A DNA stretch of 6,521 bases from assembly GCA_012510745.1 (NCBI GenBank), contig JAAZHK010000096.1, positions 1-6,521 on the forward strand. The letters run 5' to 3'. The position numbers and the translations under genes are program-made. Below the pieces are notes generated by a model. That model saw only the letters and a program-made list of their open reading frames with translations, was not told where the DNA came from and searched no databases. This DNA comes from Mycoplasmatota bacterium. Its GTDB lineage: Bacteria; Bacillota_I; Bacilli_A; RF39; UBA660. Below are positions 1 to 5,713 of the stretch, piece after piece; position 1 is the stretch's first letter, and every line of letters starts with the position of its first letter.

Positions 1-861
1 GCTTTTGTTAAAATTCAAGATGGTTGTGAAAACTTTTGTAGTTATTGTATTATTCCTTATGTTAGAGGTCAATGTGTTAGCAAAGAATCAGATCTTATTA
101 TTTCAGAAATTACTAATTTAGTAAGATTCCATAAAGAAATCGTATTAACTGGTATACACATTGGTAATTATGGAATTGATATAGGTACTAATTTTGCTAA
201 ATTACTTAATAAAATTGTCCAAATACCAAATATAAATTTAATTCGTATATCGTCAATAGAGGTTACAGAAATAAACAATGAAATGTTAGAAATTCTAGCT
301 AAACATAAAAATATAGCTAATCATTTACATATTCCTATTCAATCTGGTTGTAATAAAATTTTAAAATTAATGAAACGTAAATATGATTTAAAAACTTATT
401 GTAAAACGATTAAAGAAATTAGAAAGAAAAGAAAAGACATAGCCGTTACTACTGACATTATTGTTGGTTTTCCTGGAGAAACGAAAAAAGATTTTCAAAA
501 GACTTTAAGAACTTGCCGTAAATTAAGATTTACAAAAATACACGTTTTTCCTTACTCTAAAAGAAATAATACAGCTGCTTTCGATATGCCTAATCATGTA
601 TCAGATATTATTAAGAAAAAAAGATCTCGTACTTTGATTAAATTATCAAAAAAATTAGAATTAAAGTATATGCATAAACACGTCAATAAAAAGGTTATCG
701 TTTTAACTGAGAATTATAAAGAAGGTTATACATATGGTCATACTAGTAATTATTTATTTGTTAAAATTAAAGAAAAATTAGAACATAATGAATTAATAGA
801 AATAATAATTGAATCAATAGATTATCCCTATGTAATTGGCAAAACAATTAAAAAATATTAA
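1..861 (+). CDS. mtaB: tRNA t6A37 methylthiotransferase MtaB, 3' part (5' end outside window)
   Basis: This is a radical-SAM methylthiotransferase of the MiaB/RimO/MtaB family. It adds a methylthio group to t6A at position 37 of ANN-decoding tRNAs, giving ms2t6A, using two iron-sulfur clusters. The reading frame is open from base 1, and 286 residues are present of a protein usually near 430-450, so the N-terminal MTTase domain is missing because of the window edge. Visible residues C9, C13 and C16 form the CxxxCxxC radical-SAM cluster motif in GCENFCSYC. Next come VLTGIHIGNYG, which is typical of MtaB rather than MiaB, and VGFPGE at about 155-160. A C-terminal TRAM RNA-binding domain spans about 225-286 and contains GYTYGHTSNYLFVK. 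The assignment to MtaB over MiaB or RimO rests on these motifs from memory and is fairly secure. The gene ends with TAA, 60 bases before recD2, with no terminator between them, so co-transcription is likely. Confidence 0.88.
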   Translation, partial: AFVKIQDGCENFCSYCIIPYVRGQCVSKESDLIISEITNLVRFHKEIVLTGIHIGNYGIDIGTNFAKLLNKIVQIPNINLIRISSIEVTEINNEMLEILAKHKNIANHLHIPIQSGCNKILKLMKRKYDLKTYCKTIKEIRKKRKDIAVTTDIIVGFPGETKKDFQKTLRTCRKLRFTKIHVFPYSKRNNTAAFDMPNHVSDIIKKKRSRTLIKLSKKLELKYMHKHVNKKVIVLTENYKEGYTYGHTSNYLFVKIKEKLEHNELIEIIIESIDYPYVIGKTIKKY

Positions 862-896
862 TTTATAGTATTTTTTTATGGAAAAGAATTAATGTT

Positions 897-905
897 TGAT
901 ATAAT
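897..905 (+). promoter_or_regulatory. Possible extended -10 promoter just upstream of recD2
   Basis: The bases TGATATAAT match the extended -10 consensus TGnTATAAT exactly. No good -35 box lies 16-18 bases upstream; the closest is TTATGG-like. Transcription would start near base 912, at the edge of the recD2 ribosome binding site, giving a very short leader. In DNA this AT-rich such matches arise by chance, so this is only a candidate. If real, it would allow recD2 to be expressed independently of mtaB. Confidence 0.22.
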
Positions 906-921
906 AATACTAGGTGATATT

Positions 922-3102
922 ATGCATTTCATAATTGGACACTATAAAAAAAGTATTTTTGAATCTGATAATGGTTATGTTATTGGCCTTTTTAAAGAGA
1001 TTAAAGTGGATAATGATAATATGACTCAATATCTTAATAAAATGATAACTTTTACTGGCTATTTTCATAATTTAAATACAAGTGATACTTATAAATTAAT
1101 TGGCAATTTTATAGAACATGAAAAATATGGAGAACAATTTAATACATCATCATATGAACGCCTTGTACCAGAAGATAGTGATAGTATCATTACATTTTTA
1201 TCTAGTGACTTGTTTAAAGGAATTGGAAAGAGAAAAGCCACTAAAATTGTTAATGTTTTAGGAGAAAAAGCTCTAGATATGATTTTAGAAAATAAAGATA
1301 ATTTATATTTAATACCAGGGATTAATCATGAAGATGTGAATAATATTAATGAACAATTAATAAATTATCAAAATAGTTATCAAACAATACTTTATTTGAA
1401 TGATATCGGTTTTAATAATAAAGATGCTTTAATTATTTATAACTATTATTTAGAAAAGACTTTAAATATTATTAATGAAAATATATATACTTTAATTAAT
1501 GATTTAAATGAAATAAGCTTTCGTAAAATAGATGAAATAAGTAAAAAAATAGGTATAAATAGAGATGATAATAGAAGAATTAGAGCTGGAATTGTTTTTA
1601 CGATTACTGAAATATGTAATTTAATAGGCCATACATATGTAAAGAAAAACGAATTATATAATTATGTTGTTAGAGCTTTAAAAATAAATTTAACACAGGA
1701 TATGTTTGAAAGCAATTTAGAATTTTTACTTAATAAAGGGGAGCTTGTTCAATATAATAATCATTATTATATTAAAGAAATGTATGATGCAGAAAAAAAT
1801 ATTGCTATTAGAATCAAAAACATTAGTCAAAATAAAATACAAGTAAAGTCTTTAATTAATGATATTAAAGATTTAGAAGAAACTTTACAAATTAAATATA
1901 ATGATGAACAAAAGAAAGCTATTTCAGCAGCTATTAATCATCAAATGTTGATAATTACCGGGGGACCAGGGACGGGTAAAACAACAATTATTGAGGCTAT
2001 TGTTAATTTATATAGTAATATTAATAATTTAAGCACCCAAGATAAATTTGAAAAAATACATTTATTAGCACCTACAGGTAGAGCTAGTAAAAGAATTATG
2101 GAAACAACTAATTTCAAAGCTTCTACAATACATCGTTTTTTGAAATGGAATAAAGAAAGTAATCAATTCAATATTAATGAATTAAATAAAATTAATTGTG
2201 ATATTGTGATTGTTGATGAAGCAAGTATGGTGGACACTTATTTATTAGATAACCTATTTAAAGGTTTACCTCTTCATACAAAGATTATTTTAGTTGGAGA
2301 TCAAGATCAACTTCCTTCATTTGGACCAGGGCAAGTATTAAAAGATTTAATTGATTCTAAACTTATTACTACGATTAAGTTAAAAACTCTATATCGTCAA
2401 GGAGAAGGCTCGGATATTATTACTTTAGCTCATAATATAAATAATGGTATAAATGATGATCTTTTATTTGGTAGAACATCAGATGTTCAATTTATCCCTT
2501 GTTCTTTTGATCAGGTAATGCCAAAAGTTTTAGAAATTTGTGCATCGTTAAAAAATTTTGATAACTCTCAAGTGCTTGCACCTATTTATAAAGGTTATAG
2601 TGGAATTGATGCTTTAAATAAGAATTTACAAACAATATTTAACCCCTCTCAAGCGAATAAAAAAGAAGTTTTAATAGGGGATATTATTTATCGCGAAAAA
2701 GACAAAATATTACAATTAACTAATTTACCCGATGAAAATGTTTTTAATGGTGATATTGGTTTTATTGAAAAAATCAATATTAAACCTCGTAAAGAAATCT
2801 TTATTAATTATGATAATAATATTGTAAGATATACACCAGCAAGTTTTACTAATTTCAAACATGGTTACGCTATTAGTATTCATAAATCTCAAGGAAGTGA
2901 ATTTAATTATACGATTATTCCTTTAGTTAAGAGTTATTATAATATGTTGTATCGTAAATTAATTTATACAGCTGTAACAAGGTGTAAGAACAAATTATAT
3001 TTAGTAGGTGAAAAAGAAGCCTTAATAATGGCTATTAATAACAATAGTAACGATATTCGTCAAACATCATTAAAAGACTTTTTAAATGAATATTTTTCTT
3101 AA
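922..3102 (+). CDS. recD2: RecD2-type ATP-dependent 5'-3' DNA helicase (SF1B)
   Basis: This is a superfamily 1B helicase of the RecD2/YrrC type found in bacteria that use RecD alone rather than in RecBCD. It acts in DNA repair and replication-fork maintenance. With this start it has 726 residues, slightly short for a family of about 740-800. In order: an N-terminal OB-like domain (1-75); helix-hairpin-helix repeats from about residue 100 (GIGKRKATKIV); Walker A GGPGTGKT at 347-354; Walker B DEASMVD from 432; motif III GDQDQLPS from 459; LYRQ at 490-493; HGYAISIHKSQGSE from 647; and YTAVTRCK from 682. All helicase motifs look intact. The ATG at 922 is preferred over the in-frame ATG at 892. 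It has AGGTGAT at 912-918 in front of it, and its MHFIIGHYKKSIF start matches the usual start of the family's first beta strand. The small gene at 3132 follows after 29 bases. Confidence 0.95.
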   Translation: MHFIIGHYKKSIFESDNGYVIGLFKEIKVDNDNMTQYLNKMITFTGYFHNLNTSDTYKLIGNFIEHEKYGEQFNTSSYERLVPEDSDSIITFLSSDLFKGIGKRKATKIVNVLGEKALDMILENKDNLYLIPGINHEDVNNINEQLINYQNSYQTILYLNDIGFNNKDALIIYNYYLEKTLNIINENIYTLINDLNEISFRKIDEISKKIGINRDDNRRIRAGIVFTITEICNLIGHTYVKKNELYNYVVRALKINLTQDMFESNLEFLLNKGELVQYNNHYYIKEMYDAEKNIAIRIKNISQNKIQVKSLINDIKDLEETLQIKYNDEQKKAISAAINHQMLIITGGPGTGKTTIIEAIVNLYSNINNLSTQDKFEKIHLLAPTGRASKRIMETTNFKASTIHRFLKWNKESNQFNINELNKINCDIVIVDEASMVDTYLLDNLFKGLPLHTKIILVGDQDQLPSFGPGQVLKDLIDSKLITTIKLKTLYRQGEGSDIITLAHNINNGINDDLLFGRTSDVQFIPCSFDQVMPKVLEICASLKNFDNSQVLAPIYKGYSGIDALNKNLQTIFNPSQANKKEVLIGDIIYREKDKILQLTNLPDENVFNGDIGFIEKINIKPRKEIFINYDNNIVRYTPASFTNFKHGYAISIHKSQGSEFNYTIIPLVKSYYNMLYRKLIYTAVTRCKNKLYLVGEKEALIMAINNNSNDIRQTSLKDFLNEYFS

Positions 3103-3131
3103 AATAAAACATACTATATTTGAGGTGGATA

Positions 3132-3287
3132 ATGACAAAAAAACAAAATATCATGTTATTAGGAGCAGCTTCTTTAATGATAATTAGTTATAGCGCCTGG
3201 TGTGTTTATAAACATATGTCTAAAAAAGCATCAAATATAATTGAAGAAGTTTGTCAAGGCAACCTGATACCTGATGAATTAGATTAA
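3132..3287 (+). CDS. Small single-span membrane protein, 51 residues, unknown function
   Basis: This short reading frame was found by eye and is not recognised as a known family. It opens with a strong ribosome binding site (GAGGTGG, 3122-3128) three bases before the ATG, which argues that it is translated. The protein starts MTKKQN and continues with one hydrophobic helix at about residues 7-26 (IMLLGAASLMIISYSAWCVY). A basic KHMSKK segment follows, then a short acidic tail ending in PDELD. It has two cysteines, C24 at the end of the helix and C41. With positive charge on both sides of the helix, orientation is not clear. It lies 29 bases after recD2 and its stop codon overlaps the left arm of the following terminator, so it is most likely the last gene of the mtaB-recD2 transcript. 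Reality of the gene is likely; function is unknown. Confidence 0.7.
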   Translation: MTKKQNIMLLGAASLMIISYSAWCVYKHMSKKASNIIEEVCQGNLIPDELD

Positions 3288-3308
3288 AGGATTACATCCT
3301 TTTTTTTT
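3286..3308 (+). terminator. Rho-independent terminator ending the mtaB-recD2 unit
   Basis: AAAGGAT (3286-3292) pairs with ATCCTTT (3296-3302) around a TAC loop, giving a 7-bp stem. A run of nine T (3300-3308) starts within the right arm. The left arm begins inside the stop codon of the 51-residue gene. The stem is short and AT-rich, but the T tract is long. The opposite strand has no comparable T tract, so it reads one way. Confidence 0.8.
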
Positions 3309-3403
3309 AATTAAAGAATAAAAAAAGTTTATTGGAATAAAATGATAATAATAAGGATTCGTCTATTTGAGTAAATCATTTATTAAGCTATTTTTATAAA
3401 TAA

Positions 3404-3437
3404 TTGTCTTTTCTTTCAGAAGATAATGTTATATAAT
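3404..3437 (+). promoter_or_regulatory. Candidate promoter for the pilin-like gene, in an otherwise featureless gap
   Basis: A promoter is expected between the terminator at 3308 and the gene at 3454. TATAAT at 3432-3437 is a perfect -10 hexamer. TTGTCT at 3404-3409 resembles a -35 box but sits 22 bases away, which is too far for normal spacing. The overlapping TATATA (3430-3435) with an upstream TG is another option. The rest of 3309-3453 is AT-rich, with no further open frame, repeat or hairpin that I could find. Confidence 0.3.
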
Positions 3438-3453
3438 TATAGTAGGTGATTAG

Positions 3454-4134
3454 ATGAAAAATAAAGGTTTTGCTGTATCAGCAGCTTTGTATGGAATGGT
3501 AACCATATTTGTAATAGTTATGTTTGCATTATTAGGAATGTTTAAAGATTATCGTGCTATGAATAAAGATTATATAAACAAGATTAAAGAAGATTTAAAT
3601 TCCAATGCAATTAATATTACACCAGCAATAGAAAATAAAGAAAAATTAATAAAGGAAGAACTTACTTTAGATTGGTATCCTTATTTATTTAAAATAACAG
3701 TAACAATTAAGAATCCAGATCAAAATGCAGTAAAAGCTCACATTAAATTATCTGTACCAAATGAAATTGCTATTAGTTCATCAGCCTATACTGGTAATGG
3801 AATAGAAAATCCTATTAAAATAAAAAGTTGTGATTCAAATTTTAATTTTGGATCATCTTCCGAATTATCAGTTTGTGAAGGAGCAGGTGGAGAATATACT
3901 ATAGAAACCGAACCAGTTGTTTCTTTACAACGCAAAGTTTATACAGATCCTATAAATGAAATACCTGAAAATGTAAACGCTATATATTATGAAAATAGTG
4001 AATATTTTCATATTAAAGAAGTAAATTTAGAACCAGGAGATAATGTTTTGGTTTTTTATCTAAGAACAACAACTACTAATAAAAACTTTTATGATAATAT
4101 TAAAACAGAAAATTTAATAACCTTATATAAATAA
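3454..4134 (+). CDS. Pilin-like membrane-anchored surface protein, unknown function
   Basis: I do not recognise a named family for this 226-residue protein. It starts MKNKGFAVSAALYG, a basic tip then Gly5-Phe6 and a hydrophobic helix to about residue 30. That layout resembles a type IV prepilin signal cleaved by prepilin peptidase between G and F. However, the residue five past the cut is Ala10, not the usual Glu, so a plain membrane anchor is equally possible. Residues 31-70 are charged and probably helical. Residues 75-226 look like a beta-rich ectodomain, with KITVTIKNPD and VKAHIKLSVP strands. Its only two cysteines (C126, C141) flank a Gly/Ser-rich stretch and could form a disulfide outside the cell. 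The ATG has AGGTGAT at 3444-3450. A terminator lies upstream and the infC promoter starts 10 bases after the stop, so it is probably transcribed alone, although no terminator follows it. Confidence 0.82.
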   Translation: MKNKGFAVSAALYGMVTIFVIVMFALLGMFKDYRAMNKDYINKIKEDLNSNAINITPAIENKEKLIKEELTLDWYPYLFKITVTIKNPDQNAVKAHIKLSVPNEIAISSSAYTGNGIENPIKIKSCDSNFNFGSSSELSVCEGAGGEYTIETEPVVSLQRKVYTDPINEIPENVNAIYYENSEYFHIKEVNLEPGDNVLVFYLRTTTTNKNFYDNIKTENLITLYK

Positions 4135-4144
4135 AGTAAAAGTA

Positions 4145-4173
4145 TTGACAATTATATACATTTACTATATATT
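4145..4173 (+). promoter_or_regulatory. Sigma-A promoter of the infC-rpmI-rplT operon
   Basis: TTGACA (4145-4150) is a perfect -35 box. It is followed by exactly 17 bases and TATATT (4168-4173), a five-of-six -10 box. Transcription would start near 4180, giving an untranslated leader of about 149 bases before infC. It is the best promoter in the window, as expected for a ribosomal protein operon. Confidence 0.82.
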
Positions 4174-4191
4174 AATAATGTCAATTGAAAA

Positions 4192-4302
4192 GGAAAGCGA
4201 TTATAAATCCACCTGATAGCTTACGGTTATAGGTAAAAAGCCAATATAAATATGAAATATATTTAGGTTTTTAAGTGGATTTATAATAGAATCTGCTTTT
4301 TT
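4192..4302 (+). ncRNA. L20-type ribosomal protein leader, three-way junction in the infC 5' UTR
   Basis: In Firmicutes, L20 represses infC-rpmI-rplT by binding a structured leader that mimics its 23S rRNA site. The sequence here folds accordingly. The closing helix pairs 4200-4212 with 4275-4287 and is up to 13 perfect base pairs. Inside it are two adjacent hairpins. The first is 4211-4234: ACCT, a bulged G and ATAGC pair with GTTATAGGT around a TTACG loop. The second is 4235-4272: AAAAAGCC pairs with GGTTTTT, then AAATAT pairs with ATATTT. The closing helix and first hairpin compete for 4211-4212. At the base, GGAAAGC (4192-4198) can pair with GCTTTTT (4295-4301), which overlaps a six-T run. 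A termination-based switch is therefore possible, but it is not a textbook terminator. Identity as the L20 leader comes from position and shape, not from a covariance-model search. Confidence 0.75.
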
Positions 4303-4315
4303 AATTATAATTTAT

Positions 4316-4331
4316 GGAGGTGTCTTTTATA
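4316..4331 (+). promoter_or_regulatory. infC ribosome binding site and inferred AUA start codon
   Basis: GGAGGTG (4316-4322) is a near-perfect Shine-Dalgarno sequence. Six bases later comes ATA (4329-4331), followed directly by ANTKDNLLVNDRIK, the expected beginning of IF-3. The in-frame ATG at 4314 overlaps the Shine-Dalgarno itself and has no ribosome binding site of its own, and no ATG or TTG lies at the right distance. Rare infC start codons, such as AUU in E. coli, let IF-3 lower its own synthesis by rejecting non-standard starts. Confidence 0.72.
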
Positions 4332-4862
4332 GCAAACACAAAAGATAATTTGTTAGTTAACGATCGTATTAAATTGAAAGAAGTCCTAGTAATCGGACCA
4401 AATGGAGAACAAGTAGGAATTAAATCAATTGAAGATGCACTTACTTTAGCTTCATATGCAGGTCTAGATTTAGTATTAGTTGGAGAAAAAGGTAATCCAC
4501 CAGTATGTAAAATAATGGATTACAATAAATTTAAATACGAAAAAAACAAGAAAGCGAAAGAGTCATTAAAAAAACAGAAAATTAATAACACTGAAATAAA
4601 AGAATTTCGCCTATCACCAGTAATTGATGTTGGTGATTTTGAAACGAAAATTAAACAAGTAACTAAATATCTTGAAAAAGATCATAAAATTAAGGTTACT
4701 ATTCGATTTAAGGGACGTCAAATGGCTCATACTGATTTAGGTAAAGATGTTTTAATACGTTTTGCTAAACGATTAGAAGACCTTTCTGAAATTGAACAAA
4801 ATCCAAAACTTGATGGTCGTAATATGATGATGATGTTAGTGCCAAAAAAACAAGAAAAATAA
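4329..4862 (+). CDS. infC: Translation initiation factor IF-3
   Basis: IF-3 binds the 30S subunit, keeps it apart from 50S and checks start-codon and initiator-tRNA pairing. With the inferred ATA start it has 177 residues, close to the usual 170-180. The N-terminal domain (about 1-70) shows VNDRIKLKEVLVIGPNGEQ and PVCKIMDYNKFKYE (from 58). A Lys-rich helical linker follows at about 66-90. The C-terminal 30S-binding domain (about 91-175) shows FRLSPVI, KVTIRFKGRQMAH (from about 122) and DGRNMMMMLVPK near the end. The four Met come from four ATG codons in a row (4824-4835), where relatives usually vary hydrophobic residues. Starting at the ATG at 4314 would add five residues that encode the Shine-Dalgarno sequence. 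It is the first gene of the operon and lies behind the L20-type leader. Its stop codon overlaps the rpmI ribosome binding site, which suggests translational coupling. Confidence 0.96.
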   Translation: MANTKDNLLVNDRIKLKEVLVIGPNGEQVGIKSIEDALTLASYAGLDLVLVGEKGNPPVCKIMDYNKFKYEKNKKAKESLKKQKINNTEIKEFRLSPVIDVGDFETKIKQVTKYLEKDHKIKVTIRFKGRQMAHTDLGKDVLIRFAKRLEDLSEIEQNPKLDGRNMMMMLVPKKQEK

Positions 4863-4874
4863 AGGAGAATATTT

Positions 4875-5063
4875 ATGCCAAAAATAAAAACACATAAAGG
4901 GACAAGCAAAAAAATGAAAGTTCATAAAAGTGGAACAGTTACTATTGGTAGACCTGGCTTAAATCACAAAACAGGTAAGAAAAACACAAAATTTAATTTA
5001 AAAAAGAAAAAAGGTTCAACACTTAGTAGTGCTGATAGAAAAAGATTAAAGAACGTTCTTTAA
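4875..5063 (+). CDS. rpmI: Large ribosomal subunit protein bL35
   Basis: bL35 is a small, very basic protein of the 50S subunit that binds 23S rRNA. At 62 residues it is near the usual 64-66. The MPKIKTHKGTSKK start is the family signature, followed by a Lys-rich middle and the conserved SSADRKRLKNVL end, matching the family's S..D.KRIK..L pattern. The middle segment (RPGLNHKTGKK) is more divergent than the ends. AAGGAG at 4862-4867, partly inside the infC stop codon, gives a good ribosome binding site. The gene lies 12 bases after infC and 21 before rplT, the standard infC-rpmI-rplT order. Its last codons are part of an 18-base perfect palindrome. Confidence 0.96.
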   Translation: MPKIKTHKGTSKKMKVHKSGTVTIGRPGLNHKTGKKNTKFNLKKKKGSTLSSADRKRLKNVL

Positions 5064-5067
5064 TTTT
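5042..5067 (+). repeat. Inverted repeat at the rpmI-rplT junction
   Basis: TTAAAGAACGTTCTTTAA (5046-5063) is a perfect 18-base palindrome that includes the rpmI stop codon. In RNA it gives an 11-bp stem with one G-U pair (5042-5052 with 5057-5067) and an ACGT loop. The right arm ends in four T, five bases before the rplT ribosome binding site (GGGAGG, 5072-5077). It could tune termination, RNA processing or rplT translation. It could also be partly a by-product of the coding of RLKNVL. Function is not shown by the sequence. Confidence 0.5.
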
Positions 5068-5084
5068 AAAAGGGAGGAAATAAA

Positions 5085-5627
5085 ATGACAAGAGTAAAAA
5101 ATAGTGTTACAACAAAAGCCCGTCATAAAAAGGTTTTAAAAGCTGCTAAGGGTTATTTTGGAAGTAAACATCGTTTATATAAAACAGCTAAAGAACAATT
5201 AATGCATTCGGGGGCATATGCTTATCGTGATCGCAAACAAAGAAAAAGAGATTTTCGTAAATTGTGGATTATTAGAATTAATGCTGCTTGCCGTGAAAAT
5301 GGAATTAGTTATTCAAGATTTATAGATGGTTTGACTAAAGCAGGAGTAGAAATAAATCGTAAAATGTTATCAGAAATTGCTATTAATGATCCAGTAACAT
5401 TTAAAGAATTAGTAAAAACTGCTACTTCAGGAAAAATAAATCAACAAGAAAAAGAAGCAGTTAAAAACGAGACTGTTAAAAAAACAAAAGCAACCGAAAC
5501 AAAAGAAAATTCAACACTAGATTTAACAAAATTAACTGTTGCTGAACTTAAGGAAAAAGCCTTAGAACAAAATATTAAAATAACATCAGGAATGAAAAAA
5601 GCTGATATAATTGAAGCTTTAAAATAA
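5085..5627 (+). CDS. rplT: Large ribosomal subunit protein bL20 with a C-terminal Rho_N/SAP-like extension
   Basis: bL20 binds 23S rRNA early in 50S assembly. In Firmicutes it also represses its own operon by binding the infC leader. Residues 1-114 are a complete, ordinary L20: MTRVKNSVTTKARHKKVLK, KGYFGSKHRLYKTAKEQ, YAYRDRKQRKRDFRKLWI, and the globular part with RFIDGLTKAGVEINRKML. The usual protein ends near 115-120, but this one has 180 residues. Residues 115-144 are a charged linker rich in Lys, Glu and Thr. Residues 145-180 (LTVAELKEKALEQNIKI, then KKADIIEAL) match the helical pattern of the Rho N-terminal or SAP-like domain, usually linked to nucleic-acid binding. The extension shares the codon usage and frame of the core, so it is not a frameshift artefact. 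The ribosome binding site is GGGAGG at 5072-5077. No strong terminator follows before rpsB. Confidence 0.96.
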   Translation: MTRVKNSVTTKARHKKVLKAAKGYFGSKHRLYKTAKEQLMHSGAYAYRDRKQRKRDFRKLWIIRINAACRENGISYSRFIDGLTKAGVEINRKMLSEIAINDPVTFKELVKTATSGKINQQEKEAVKNETVKKTKATETKENSTLDLTKLTVAELKEKALEQNIKITSGMKKADIIEALK

Positions 5628-5641
5628 ACATACTAATGGAT

Positions 5642-5672
5642 TTATTAATCGTGCCTATTAGGTTATTAATAA
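5642..5672 (+). promoter_or_regulatory. Hairpin in the rplT-rpsB gap, possible rpsB leader element
   Basis: TTATTAAT (5642-5649) pairs with ATTAATAA (5665-5672). Inside, CCT (5654-5656) pairs with AGG (5660-5662). TTATTAAT also recurs directly at 5663-5670, so some of this may be simple AT repetition. No T tract follows, which argues against a terminator. It is the only structure I found in the 86-base gap, and no convincing promoter was seen, so rpsB may be read from the infC operon. An S2 autoregulatory leader is possible but unproven. Confidence 0.3.
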
Positions 5673-5713
5673 TTAGAAATTAGTAGAAGATAAAAACGAA
5701 AAGGAGAAAATTT

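Noticed and set aside
892..921. ATG at 892 as the start of recD2
   Set aside because: Only a weak GGAAAAG precedes it. The next ATG at 922 has a clear ribosome binding site and fits the family start, and an extended -10 box overlaps the extra codons.
4306..4311. TATAAT as a second infC promoter -10 box
   Set aside because: There is no -35 box at proper spacing, and transcription would begin at or inside the infC Shine-Dalgarno. Such hexamers are expected by chance in DNA this AT-rich.
4824..4835. Four ATG codons in a row in infC as a slippage-prone or regulatory repeat
   Set aside because: They encode hydrophobic residues in a position where IF-3 relatives carry varied hydrophobic residues (DGRNM...L), so ordinary coding explains them.
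4727..4909. 60-residue open frame on the minus strand
   Set aside because: It lies antisense to the 3' end of infC and the start of rpmI, both secure genes. It has no ribosome binding site pattern of note, and its composition is that of a reverse-strand shadow.
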